NCBI GenBank assembly: GCA_015680685.1
Contig: MNCI01000665.1
Coordinates: forward strand, 130,707-194,706
Origin: Gnetum montanum
Lineage: Eukaryota; Streptophyta; Gnetopsida; Gnetales; Gnetaceae
Direction: 5' to 3'
DNA length: 64,000 bases
Part shown: positions 46,600 to 58,300 of the stretch, one piece after another
Numbering within the stretch: position 1 is the first letter of the stretch
Layout: every line of letters begins with the position of its first letter
Made by a program: the position numbers and the translations under genes
The notes under the pieces: generated by a model
What the model was told of the DNA's origin: nothing
Seen by the model: only the letters and a program-made list of their open reading frames with translations
Database searches by the model: none

Positions 46600-46736
46600 A
46601 CCCAAAACATTTTTCTTTCTTCAACAAAATTGACCCCAAAATATATAGTCCAATTAGAACTTAACATTGCCCATCAGAATCAAACCCATAACATGGAGCT
46701 TGCAAATCAAGAGTTTTACCATTAGGTGAACACCTC
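46600..46736 (-). repeat. tRNA-derived SINE-like remnant, best copy
   Basis: The minus strand reads aggtgttcacctaatggtaa (A-box region), actcttgatttgcaagctcc, then gttatgggtttgattctgat (B-box-like GGTTTGATTC), followed by gggcaatgttaagttctaat and an AT-rich tail. This is a classic internal polymerase III promoter layout. Its 5' end adjoins the LTR start at 46737, so the LTR element may have inserted at the edge of this SINE. Confidence 0.55.
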
Positions 46737-47593
46737 TGATGAGAAATGAGGTATCCCTACATCCAACCATATGAATACGAGCGTCCATGCACTATCCGGT
46801 TGAATTCCAAGGACTAAGTGCTTATGTGCTTTTGTGGAATAAGGATGGGTTAGTCAATTGTTGTCTTCCCGAGCTTAGTTGTATAGCACGATTGTATAGT
46901 TAGGTAAACTTGAGGTATATGATTTTTATATATTTTTATGTTTTATGGCATGGTGCTACAAAGGGAGGAGAGAGATAACTAAGTAACTAATTTAATTTAA
47001 CTACTCAACTATGCTTTAACTAGTCCTAACACCATCATCTGTTCTCACTTGCCGTACACATCCTGAACCAGTGCAACACTGTTGGGATTACCAAATGCTA
47101 ATCGTTACTGGGTTACCAAGTGTTACACACATGCTCGAAGTAATTGTACTAAGTGTGCTTACTTATGAGAGTTATAGAGTGAGAGAGAGAACATTAATTA
47201 ACTAAGAAAAGCATTAAATAAGTCCAATTAACATTAATTAATCTATTCTAGATGCTGCAAGGTTTATCACAAAGTTCGTCTTTATTGCCATACACAAGGT
47301 GTGCTCAGGTACACAATGCTCGAATGAGGATCCGTTCACTTTATGACTCCTATTGCGGGCACGTAGAAATAATTCTAACTCTGAGAGGGAGAAAAGGCAA
47401 GAGTTTAGGTAAGGTGCTAAGACTAATTAACAAACTACTCAACTAAAACTACTCTAACCAAGTGTGCCCACTCTTATTTATAGGTGACAAGATAGGCCCT
47501 AATATCAGATGCCTAATATCACTTGGAAGACTTTGATATTGCGTACTCGATATTGCAGATGTGATATTGCGTACCCAATGTCATGGCTCATCA
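46737..47593 (-). repeat. 3' LTR of the pol-bearing element
   Basis: The LTR is 857 bp, tgatgagaaatgagg ... atggctcatca on the plus strand. It is preceded (minus sense) by the tract CATGGGGGTA at 47594-47604. Its U3 carries gatattgcgta-type repeats (47500-47580). A TATA box is at 47473-47482. The 5 bases beyond it (acctc) cannot be paired because the 5' LTR is lost. Confidence 0.75.
47473..47482 (-). promoter_or_regulatory. LTR TATA box
   Basis: TATAAATAAG on the minus strand, in the same place relative to the LTR as at 49630 and 54603. Confidence 0.55.
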
Positions 47594-48889
47594 TACCCCC
47601 ATGAATGAATGAAAACTTGTCCTTGAGTTCCTTACAAAATATTGGAAAGGTATGGGATTATTGACTGAATGATAACTGTCAGTGATAGGGAATAACAAAC
47701 TCAAAGTGCCCCATGAACGGATCGACAAATATATTACAACATTGGTGTTCATGCCCTTTGTGGTGAACACTGTACATAGATGACATCCAGACCCTCATCT
47801 GACAGCTTGAAGAAAGAGAAAAGAAAATGAGACGTGTTGCTGTTGATGTCATGATTGTGCCCTTCGTTGTTTATCCATAGCCACGCGACCAAACTTGTTC
47901 CCGGCATAAACACTCTAGCTCCAGTCCATCTCGAGTGCTTCCTCCTATCCCAGTCCATTGTTCATGTAATCGTCATCTACATACACAACACAATCATGAA
48001 TGAGCAAGGATAGGTAAGCCATAATGTAGATGATACCTTGCCTCGATATAAAGCACATTGGCTGAGTTGTAGTTATGGCAGAAACTGGGTTAGAGGTTTA
48101 TCACTGATAACTACCCAAGGTGTAGGGGTGATACAAGTAGTACACTGGAAAAATTTGTGATAGGACCCCCACGACTAAGAGCGAACCTCTGGTAGCAATA
48201 GGGTGGAAAAGTATAGGGAACAAGAAAAATGGGAAAAATAACAACGACGATGCTAATAAATGGATGTCATGGATGGGGATGAAATGAGAAATTGCTGATT
48301 GTAAGAAATTTTTAAGGAGAAGAATTTAACAATTGCACCATAAAGGAATGTCAGTGGGTCCGCCCCAAAGTAGGCTCATGCCTTTTGTGTCCTAACAAAC
48401 CCCAAATCAAAGAGTCCATAGGCTCTAGGGATGGCATATGGAAACAATGGTTAAAGACTTACCCACAAGAATTTACCAAGGAAAAACAATGTATCAACAA
48501 AAATATAGGCTAATCATAAAACCAGCAATGAGGTGGGAAATGGGAAGAAAGATGGAGAGTAGAAAATGGAATGGAATCCCAAGAGCAAGGTTATGTAAAG
48601 TCCCTTGTGTATTTTATGGTTAAGGTGACTGAGTAGAACTCATTCCAAAGTCAGACTCAAACCAACCACATTCAGTGACCTCGCATCAATACACTTGACC
48701 AATCCATCCTTTTAAAGTAACAAGAATGCTTCCCCAAAGATTCACCACCATTCCAAGGAGAGAAAGATAGAGAAGCAAGAAGTGAGAAAGGGCCTTAGTT
48801 AAGAGGGAACCTCCAGGCATGAGTAACATGTCTTTCCAGTGTCGTGACCAGTGCTTGTAGCCCATGTTTCTTTATTATGTCTAAGGGGT
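47594..48889 (-). mobile_element. 3' internal region of the pol-bearing element, distal part
   Basis: It begins (plus strand) with the polypurine tract complement and cttgtccttgagttccttac, matching 773-840. It ends at ctaaggggt, the left target duplication of the nested element. A second copy of the tract motif (acccccacgacta) is at 48165-48178. An open frame at 47749-47958 (minus) has no recognised domain. Confidence 0.6.
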
Positions 48890-49778
48890 TGATGAGCGGC
48901 TAGGTACCCCTATGCTCAAACATACGAATACGAGCGTTCATGCATGATCTGGTCGAACTCCGTGGACAGGCTAGTTGTGGTATCTAGATCGTTACATGTT
49001 GATTGCAGTTCACTATCTTCCCACTTGGACTAGTATTTTCTTTGTCATGTATGGTTTAGTCCAGAGTGAGACGTATGATGTGATCCTAACTAATGCTACT
49101 CCTAGAGACAATGGAAAATAATCTTGGTTAAACTAATGAGTAATAGGAAATGAGGTCTTAGCTAACCTAAGTGCGATGAGCATCCATTCCTTAATCATCC
49201 GTACACATCTTGGACCTCGTGCATGACTACTACTAGGGTTACCAAGCGTAGATCCTAGGTACGCTGCTAGGTTACCAAGTAGTCACACTTAAATGCTCAT
49301 GATTAAGTCATACTCATCCCACATTTAACAACAGGAATAGTAAATGATGATAAAGAAATATTAACTAAGAAAAAAATAAATAACAATAACAATTAACAAT
49401 AATAATTAAAAAATTAAAACTAAGTGAATGCTGCAATGATGAAGTAATCTCGATCTTTATTTTTGGTCATGTGCACGTCCAAGTACGTCACACTCGAATA
49501 AACGTGCCGTACAATTACAAGAATCACACTGCGGGCATGCACTTGGGAAAATAATTTAACTCCTACGAAAACAAAATGCAAGGGCTTCGCTACAACTACT
49601 GGAAGCCTCCAAATGAGGTGGAAGGCCCTCTTATTTATAGGCCGGGATAGGCGGCTGCATAAACGGGGACACGTCGATGTAGGAAGGCTGCATCAATGGG
49701 GTTGCGTCGATGCGGCCATGTATATGGGGCCTCGTATACGTGGCCTAGTCGACACATCAACTATATAGCACTTCATCA
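48890..49778 (-). repeat. 3' LTR of the nested gag-only element
   Basis: tgatgagcggctaggtaccc ... gcacttcatca on the plus strand, 889 bp. It pairs with 53863-54751; long stretches such as 49080-49260 are nearly identical. U3 contains GTCGATG/GTATACG-type short repeats (49660-49750). Confidence 0.85.
49630..49639 (-). promoter_or_regulatory. LTR TATA box
   Basis: TATAAATAAG on the minus strand within the 3' LTR, followed downstream by the agggccttcc block shared with the 5' LTR. Confidence 0.55.
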
Positions 49779-49791
49779 TACCCCCACGACT
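49779..49791 (-). other. Polypurine tract of the nested element
   Basis: On the minus strand CAGTCGTGGGGGTA ends exactly at the LTR start TGATGAAG. The same motif recurs inside the elements (see findings). Confidence 0.65.
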
Positions 49792-51720
49792 GAGTAAAAA
49801 CTCATTCTCGAGTTAAAGAAAGTGAGGAATAAGCTTAATTGAATACACAGTGGATAGGTATGGGATTATTGACTGACTAGAAATTTATTCATGCCGCAGT
49901 GGATATGAAAAAATTGGGACATGGACACAAAATGACAAAATTTGTGGAACTCATGGGGTTCCCGATAGTGGTGGCTCCTCCATGGGTGCCTTTCCTTTGT
50001 TCTGTGCATCAGCCTTCTAAGATTGATACCATTGAAGAAGCACCTAATGTTTCTCCTCTTTTATTTGAGGATTATGAGCCATCCATGCTGATGTTCCAAT
50101 GTTTTATGGAGTCGGTACTTTTCATGGACATGGTAGCTGAGGGAACACTTGATTAGCCTTGACATGCCATGTCGCACATAGTTGTCGTTCCTCTTCATAG
50201 GCTCGGGCCTCGACCTCTCCTCCCTTTGCTTAGATAGATTATGTAGTAACAGGAGTTTCATGATGGATGATGAATGATTGCCTTCTGCTCTGCATGTTCT
50301 ACATGAGGTCCCTAGCCTCTGCCTCCCCCAGGTCATTCGGTTGCACCATGAGAAGGTCCTCCTTGTTGTCTTCTTTTAGGGGTCATCTATAATCACACAA
50401 AGATCAATTGTTAGTAAGGTTATTTGAAAAGAGTTCAATGATTTCATACCTTACTTTTTGCCTTTTAATAAATGTTGAATTCCTTAGTGTGATTTTAGAG
50501 TTAGAAATTTTTCAAGGAAGTTGTCCTAAAAGCTTAATGTTGGAACTGGTGTTGAGGAACGTTTGATAAAATGATAACAAAGGAAAGAATAGATTTGAAA
50601 ATGAAATACTTGGAGGGTGTAAGATGATGTGGTGGTATGCAAAAAGTATAAATTACAAAAGTCACGCAAGTGGGTCCTCCCTAAAGCGAGTTCCAACCTA
50701 TATGCCCTTGCATAACCACACTTTAAGACGTCCATAGGCATTAGAAGGGTTAAATGTAATCTATACCAATGCAACAAAACACACATATGTTAATACCACT
50801 AATGATGAGGTATACATGACATGAGTCACAAATACATGAACAACGAGATGGAATGAATCGAAGAAAGGATTGCAGAGATTGGGACATGAGGTACTAACTT
50901 AGGGCACAATGAATCCTGCGTGGAAAGCATGAGTAACGTGTCATTAACCCATCATTCCAAGATCAAGACCAAGTCCATTCCTCTAAATAGTGACATCGCA
51001 TTGTTTCATCCCATGATGAGCAACTACAAGAGTACCACAACAATAAGGCATACAATCACTTGGCATTTTGTTTAAGGGAGGAGTGACTTTTGTTTTGTGG
51101 CACTTTCTTTTTCTTCTTTTTTTTCCTTTCTTCTCTCATTTTTTTTTCTTTTGAATATTGAATCTAGAGAAGCTGCCAACCATCAGGCATGGGTGCATGT
51201 CTTTCCAGTGGGACCCCCTAGAATAGCATTGGATTTTTTGAGTGCCCTTTTGATTACTCTTACTCCCATTTTTTGTTAGATCTACAAGGATCTTAGTACA
51301 ACCAGGTTGCATGATGACTCCCACAGACGTCACCAACGAGAATCTGCAAATCCCCTTGATGTCACACCCTAATCATTCCCTCTTGGTCCATCCTTCTTCA
51401 TTCTGGGTACAATGAACACAAAATTAATTTAAGTTTTAATGATGTCAAGAATATCACTATACCCTCGAACAGAACCTCTTATTAATAGAATGGTTGGGTG
51501 GATGTGATGGGCTCATTGTTCAAATAATTGACCAATCAAGACTCGATAGCATAGAACAACACCTCAACCAACGAGACACATGAGTGTTTTATTCATGGAT
51601 GGGATTACTCATAAAAAGATAAAAAGGCAAAAAGATAAAACAATAAATTAAAAGGGTGAAAAATTGGAAAAAAAAAGTTGAAAAATTAAAGAAACAAAAA
51701 AAACATTTATTAATTCTGTG
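49792..51720 (-). other. Internal non-coding region between gag and 3' LTR
   Basis: In an autonomous element protease and pol would lie between gag and this region; here the gag stop is followed by about 1.9 kb with only short open frames on both strands (for example 49899-50156 plus, 50061-50336 minus), none of known family. The block near 51160-51200 (caggcatgggtgcatgtctt) resembles 48815-48840 in the host element. Confidence 0.5.
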
Positions 51721-53718
51721 TTAGAATGGAGGATACCCCCCATAACTAAATGGTTGAACATTGCTAGAATTAATAAATGGAAGGTGGGGATCCTTGCATG
51801 TTGAAAATATTGGGACCCAGTCATACTTACCCCATTGGGGTTCACATACTTGATTAGAGTTGACATAGTGGGGCAAGTTATAAGATGTGGTTAATTTATA
51901 AGGAGTTGACCCACTATTGTACTTGTGACCATGAGATGGTATGCAAGGATCAACATGTCTTCCCATGTGGCAATATTCATTGGGCCCCATGGTGGTTGGA
52001 GTGTTGATTGGTGGCCTAGATAGAGTAACATGAGGCATTGGGTTCGAAGAGGAAGATGCACCACAGTGTTGGATTTGTGCCAAGTTGGCAGATGCAATGG
52101 TTTTTGAACTGTGGTGTCCCTTTCAACGATCACATCTAAAGAAGGGACACCTTCGATGTTGTGAAGGACTTCCACTACTGTTGATAGTAGCAGCACAAGT
52201 AACGTTTGCAGGTTGGTGCTATGGTGCGAAATCTTTTGGCATAGCTGGCAGTGATGTAGAAGGGAGTGAAGTACAAGAATATTGAGGTTGAGGAGAAGTG
52301 TAAGGCACATGAGGTGGTGATCTTGTTGGAGAGGATGTGGGTGGATAGTACTCGGGAGAATGATAACAATGAGGTGAGGTAGAGGATGCTAATCTTGTTG
52401 GAGAAACAGGGTTTTGAACATAATAATTATTTGGTGATGCAACATACAAAGGGTATGGTCCAATTGTTGGTGGCCTCCCCCACGACTGAGGTTTTTGCCA
52501 TTGTGGTTGGATGTAGTATTTTTGTATGAACTCTGGATGTAACATTCCTCCCCAATGCTTATGTAAATGTAACAAGATTAGACATTGACCTTTGGGGTGA
52601 TCGTACAAGCAAATATTAAATTGATATGTATGATTGGCAATTGAGTTCTTATCCTTATTCTCTTCAACCCTTCTTTCTGATTTTCGCGTGGTGTCCTATC
52701 TTGTTTCTCGATTTGGCATGGTTCATCCTCTAACAATGTTGGCATATTCTTCACATATTTCATGTACCTAGTCTATCATCTTATTAATCTTTGCCTCAAT
52801 TTCATCTAGTGATTGTAGGATTGGCAAAGATGATTCCACCTCCTTGAAGTGAGTTGATTTCTCCTCTTCATGATCATGGACCCTTGTTAAGTTGAGATTT
52901 TGGTCCTGTTGAGAACTTTCAACAGTCTCCCATTTGGCTATTTCTCCTTCTTCTTTTTCTATCTACTTAATAAGCTCTTGGAGTTGATGGGTTCGTAGCT
53001 CATATAGTTGACCTCGAGCGTACATCCCTAGGGTCTCCCTTGTTTCATTACGGAGCCCATCTATGATATGGTACATTAGCCTCTCCTCGAAGAACCCATG
53101 GCCTGGGCAGTTGTTTAACAATGCATAATATCTTTCTAAGGCCATGTCCAAGGGTTCATGTTGTGCTTATTTCCATTCTTGGATTTGTCTCCTCAAGGCT
53201 GACACTCTCACATAGGTTTGATATCTTTCATTGAAAAGTTCTACCATCGTCCGCCAATGTTGAATTGAGTTTGGTTTTAATGACCTGTACCATACTTTTG
53301 CTTGGCCAACGAGTGTCAGAGGAAAGAGCTTAAGTTTTTACCACCCATTATCAATATTGTTCCATGTACATGCATCATAGAAGGCTTGTAAATGTTGTTG
53401 CAGATCTGAATCATAGCCTCCTGAAATCTTGGAAAAGTTATGTAAATCAAGCATGGGTAGACAACTTTCCTTACGATGCCTACGGGCTATTCGAATAGCC
53501 TCTTGTATTTCTGTTAAGCTTGTAGTGGCTAGTAGGGGTTCATCATCACTAGTTATGTTATGCTTTCATGCGTTGGGATGATGTTGTCTTTGTTTATGTT
53601 TATAAGAAACTCCCACCTCAGGTTGCGTACTCCAATCTTCATTGTCATAATATTCATTGGTTCTCCAATGAATTGCCTCACTAGATGTGGCATTACTATA
53701 GTCTTGTAAGAGAGACAT
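51721..53718 (-). pseudogene. Gag of the nested element, one frame with point stops
   Basis: The ATG at 53718 gives MSLLQDYSNATSSEAIHWRT, and the same frame ends at 51721 (FSYGGYPPF, stop), 666 codons including the stop. The core at 53440-52963 has LQAFYDACTWNNIDNGW, WYRSLKPNSIQHWRTMVELF, RYQTYVRVSALRRQIQ, then MALERYYALLNNCPGHGF and LRNETRETLGMYARGQLYEL. The Cys/His motif ICLYDHPKGQCLI is near 52610-52575. The C-terminal third is rich in Pro, Ser and Tyr. Interruptions are mainly single stop codons (near 53570, 53170, 52720 and 52216), with few or no indels. That pattern means the frame was kept until recently in evolutionary terms or decayed mainly by base changes. Confidence 0.78.
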
Positions 53719-53840
53719 AGTTGTAAATTTGTGTGTGAATTTATATGTTACTTTTTATAAATTTTTTTCTTCCTAAAAGATATATCATTAATTCCTTATA
53801 CAACAATCTTGTATGATATAACTAATCTAAATAACTAGCA

Positions 53841-53862
53841 CCATCCCTGGCAACGACGCTAA
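53841..53862 (-). other. Primer binding site of the nested element, tRNA-Asp type
   Basis: On the minus strand, ttagcgtcgttgccagggat follows the LTR terminus TTCATCA. It matches TTGGCGCCGTTGCCGGGGAT except for transitions (G to A, C to T). Confidence 0.7.
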
Positions 53863-54751
53863 TGATGAATGGCTAGGTACCTCTACGCTCAACCATACGA
53901 ATACAAACATTCACACATGATCCGGTCAAACTCCGTGGATAGGCTAGTTGTGGTATCTAGATTGTTACACGTTGATCACAATTCACCATCTTCCCACCTG
54001 AACTAGTATTTGCTTTGTCACGTATGGTTTAGTCTAGAGTGAGGCGTATGATGTGATCCTAACTAATGCTACTCCTAGAGACAATGGAAAATAATCTTGG
54101 TTAAACTAATAAGTAATAGGAAATGAGGTCTAAGCTAACCTAAGTGCGATGAGCATCCATTCCTTAATCATCCGTACACATCTTGGACCTCGTGCATGAC
54201 TACTACTAGGGTTACCAAGCGTAGATCCTAGGTACGCTGCTAGGTTACCAAGTAGTCACACTTAAATGCTCGTGATTAAGTCGTACTCATCTCGCATTTA
54301 ACAACAAGAATAGTAAATGATGATAAAGAAATATTAGCTAAGAAACAAATAAATAACAATAACAATTAACAATAATAATTAAACAATTAAAACTAAGTGA
54401 ATGCTGCAATGATGAAGTAATCTTGATCTTTATTTTCGGTCATGTGCACATCCAAGTACGTCACACTCGGATAAAGGTGTTGTACAATTACAAGCATTAC
54501 ACTGCGACCGTGCACTTGGGAAAATAATCTAACTCCTATGGAAATAAAATGCAAGGGCTTCGCTACAACTACTTGAAGCCTCCAAATGAGGTGGAAGGCC
54601 CTCTTATTTATAGGCTGGGATAGGCAGCTGCATAAACGGGGCCACATTGACGTAGGAAGGCTGCGTCGATGGGGACGTGTCGACACGGCCATGTATACGG
54701 GGCCCCGTATATGTGGCATAGTCAACGCATCAACTATATAGTGCTTCATCA
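53863..54751 (-). repeat. 5' LTR of the nested gag-only element
   Basis: tgatgaatggctaggtacct ... gtgcttcatca on the plus strand, 889 bp, partner of 48890-49778. It is followed on the right by agggtgtgctttgaattc, which continues the host element. Confidence 0.85.
54603..54612 (-). promoter_or_regulatory. LTR TATA box
   Basis: TATAAATAAG on the minus strand; in the 5' LTR this would be the active promoter driving gag transcription. Confidence 0.55.
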
Positions 54752-55304
54752 AGGGTGTGCTTTGAATTCTCTTAAGAACTACACCATGCAAAGACTTATT
54801 TTTATGCACTCAGCTTCCTGATATTTGATCAATGGTAGAATGGCGGAAAACCCATGAAAAGCATCCAAGAACCCAAGAGAATAGCTAGTACATGTGCATC
54901 AAATTCCCTTGAAGTCACACCCTTTTCAACCATTGAGTCCTTCCTCAGTTTGAAGAATACCAAGCCACCAATTCATTAATAAGTTTAGTTAGAAAAAGGG
55001 ACAGTACGGTTCCAAAACCAAGGGAGACCACAAAGTTGAATGGATGAATGAGCGACATGGACTCATTACCTATTTAATCAAAAGAACCATATTTTAATAT
55101 CAACATTGAAAATCAAAGGTAAAAACAAAACATTAGCAGTCAACATTATTATAATACAATCCACCAACATGAGCACTTATTGTATGATGAATGAAAGTAA
55201 GTCAAAAAAAGAAATAGTAAAAATGGTAACGATGGTGTAAAATAAAAAATAAGTAAATATGAAAAAATGTGTAAAAAAAATGTGTAAAAAAAATACAAAA
55301 GGAA
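54752..55304 (-). mobile_element. 3' internal region of the pol-bearing element, proximal part
   Basis: It lies between the end of integrase and the nested insertion. The end at 54752-54800 (agggtgtgctttgaattctc ... accatgcaaagact) matches 41137-41228 in reverse complement. No coding capacity; A-rich runs at 55200-55300. Confidence 0.6.
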
Positions 55305-58300
55305 CTAAGGGCTTTGAATGGTTAGCATTGGTGGTTGTCTACCCCCACGACTGAGGTGGTAGGAGGCAATCCAAAATAGGGAGTAAGGTTGTTCAGCAAC
55401 AGAGGTAGCATTGGTACTGTCTATCCTAGGCTCATGGAAAGGTTTGGTTTGTTGGATGTTAACCAATAGTTTCTTATCCGGACTATCAGGTTTGTAAATC
55501 ATCATGGCCCCTGAAGGAAAAGTTGCATGAATGATATAAGGTCCTTTCCATAGTGTTTGAAATTTAGTTTGTTGTGGCACATGTGTGGGATTCCATTAGA
55601 GAACCTTATCTCCTAGTTGATATTTAACTTTCCTAATCCTTAGGTTATGATGTTATTTATTAAAAGCCTTATGCAATTCGTTAGATGACAGGGTGACTAG
55701 TTGATTCTGATCTAGCAAGTTAAGGTTCATTAGTCGTTATTTTTGTGCTAGATCAAGGTCAAGGTTGAGATCACATGCCATGGATAGTGTAGAGAATTCT
55801 ACTTGAATAGGGAGTGTTGGAAGTTTACCATACACTAACTCATAGGGAGGGTAGCCTATAGAGAGTTTCCATGTGGAGCGGTATGCCCAAAGAGCATTGT
55901 TCAGTTTGGTGCTCCAATTTCTTCTATACTTGCTAATAGTTCTTATCAATATCTTTGTAATCTCCCCATTGGTGACCTCAACTTGACCATTTGCTTGAGG
56001 GTGGTATGGTGTAGTTAGTTTGTGCTCAAACCATAAGCGTTGCATTAATTTTTGAAAAGTCACACCTATGAAGTGTGTACCATTGTTTGAAATAAGTGCA
56101 CGTGGCATGCCAAACCTATTTATGACTTGTTGTTGAACAAATTATGCAGCTGTAGATGATGTACAATCCTTAATGGAGGCTTCTTCTACCCATTTTATGA
56201 AGTAGTCAATGGCAACAACGATGTAGGCTTTTCCATTGGACATTGGTGTAATAGGCCCCATAAAATCAATTCCCCAAATATCGAAGGGTTCTAAAGGTTG
56301 AATCCATTATTGCAGACCCTCCATTCTAGCAGTCATTCCCCCATCACGTTGACATCACTTACAAGATTAGATGAAATGATGGGCATCCTAGAACAATGTA
56401 GGCCAATAATATCCTACAAGTAAGATTTTAATGGCTATTTGTCTCCCAGCGTAATGACCTCCACAAGGACCCTCATGAGCATCTTGGAGAACTCGTAATT
56501 GATCCTCCTCAGGAACACACCATCGGACCAAGCCATTGGGACACACTTTATAAAGTTGCCCATTGATCTCCATAAAATAGTTGGCTTGGTGAAGAAACTA
56601 TTATTTCTTTTTAATGTCTAACCCTTGTGGTGTTTCTTGTGTAAGGAGATAGGTGAGAATACTACTATACTAGTTTGTTTCTATGGTTAATTGATTAGTT
56701 ACTACACCTGCAAAGAGGAGTTCATTAGGGAAATGATCAGAGAGTGGATATTCATCCTCTTTGTTGTCCCATTGCAACCAAGATAAATGATCAGCAACTA
56801 TGTTCTCATTGTCTTTATGATTAATCATTGTAAGATCGAACTCTTGTAAGATTACGAGCCATCATATGATGCGAGGGCTCATCATTGGTTCATTCATTAG
56901 GAACCTTATTGCACTATGATTCGTGTGCATGAATACCTTATAGTCCAAGATATAGTGCCTAAATTTTTCTCGGGCAAACACTATAGCCATTAATTCTTTC
57001 TCTATTATGGTGTAGTTAAGTTATGCACCAGCAATACTCCTACTTGCACAGTGGATGTAATAAGGACATTTTTGGTCATCTAATTATGTAAGTACGACCC
57101 CTAAAGCATAGTTTGATGTGTCAGTCATTATGTGGAATGGTCTGGACCAGTCAGGATCTTGTAAAATGGGTGTTTCTACGAGATTCTGTTTTAAAGTTTG
57201 GAAAGCTAGTTCGAATTCCCTGGTTGATTCGAAAGGTACATCCTTTTTTGTTAGTTTAACTAATGGTTTTGCAACCTTTGAAAAGTTCTCAATAAACCAT
57301 CTGTAGTAGCCAGTGTGTCCAAGGAATGACTAGATATCTTTTATAGTTTTAGCTTGCTGAGTGATTCCCTAGATGATTTTAATCTTTTAGGGGTCTACCT
57401 CTATCCCTGTTTGTGAAATCTTATGTCCTAATATAACACCTTATTGAACCATTAAATGGCTTTTTTGCCAATTGAGCCTTAAGTTAGTTTCTACACACCA
57501 CTTTAGTACTTACTCTAACTGGTCCAAGACTTGATCAAAGTTTGCTCCGTAAGTGGAGAAGTCATCCATGAAGACTTCCACACCATTTCCTTTCTGCTAC
57601 TAGAATATGCTTAGAACTAATCATTGAAATGTTGCAGGGGCATTACACAAGCCAAACAACATTTTTTTGAATGCAAATGTTCCTCAAGGATTGGTGAACA
57701 TAGTCTTGGCTTGGTCTTTTGGGGCTATTTGAATTTGGCTAGAAAATTGTAGTAGTGATGCCCTACAATGGTGTTTAAGGCTCGGTTGATGAATGGCAAT
57801 GTAAAGTGGTCCTTGAATGTTGCCATATTTAGTAGCCTAAAATCTATACAACCCCCCCATTTACCTCCCTTCTTAGGCACAATAACTAAGGGATTAACCC
57901 ATTCATTATTAGCAATGGGGTATATGAACCCAACTTTAGAAGCTGTTCAATTTCTTCCTTAATCACTTGCTTAAGATTTGGGTTAAGTTGCCTCTGTGGT
58001 TGTTGTCGAGGCTTCATAGAGGGATCAGTGTAAATTCTGTGTTGGCATATCCTAGGATCTATTCTGGTTAATTCAAGATATGACCAAGCCAAGGCTTTCG
58101 ACCATTTATTTATCACTTTTAGCAATCTCTCTTTTTGTTGAGGAGCGATCATAGCGTTAATAATTACTGATTTTCCATTCCTGAGAAACGTGTATTTCAT
58201 ACCTGTGGGCAATGGTTTTAACTCAAGGGGCTCTTGCTTAAACTTATCAAGGATTTTCAACTTCCCCCAGTTGATATTTTCAATGTTAAGAATTAGAAGT

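Larger units (their letters stand above)
48890..54751 (-). mobile_element. Complete gag-only LTR element (TR-GAG-like), nested
   Basis: The element is 5862 bp, with two 889-bp LTRs (48890-49778 and 53863-54751) that are about 95% alike by eye. The flanks ggggt (48885-48889) and agggt (54752-54756) look like a 5-bp target duplication with one change. Read on the minus strand it has a 5' LTR, a tRNA-Asp-like primer site, a gag region of 666 codons, about 1.9 kb without known coding, a polypurine tract and a 3' LTR. No protease, RT or integrase is present. It would depend on proteins from a relative such as the surrounding element. Confidence 0.82.

Noticed and set aside
46600-46736. Functional tRNA gene
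   Set aside because: A- and B-box-like parts are present but no cloverleaf with a proper acceptor stem can be formed, and related copies are dispersed, as for SINEs.
54393-54809. 138-codon minus-strand frame
   Set aside because: It lies mostly inside the LTR at 53863-54751 and crosses the insertion border, so it is not a gene.
57768-57962. Plus-strand frame of 64 codons inside the pol relic
   Set aside because: It is antisense to the RT blocks GGCIDFRLLN and neighbours on the minus strand.
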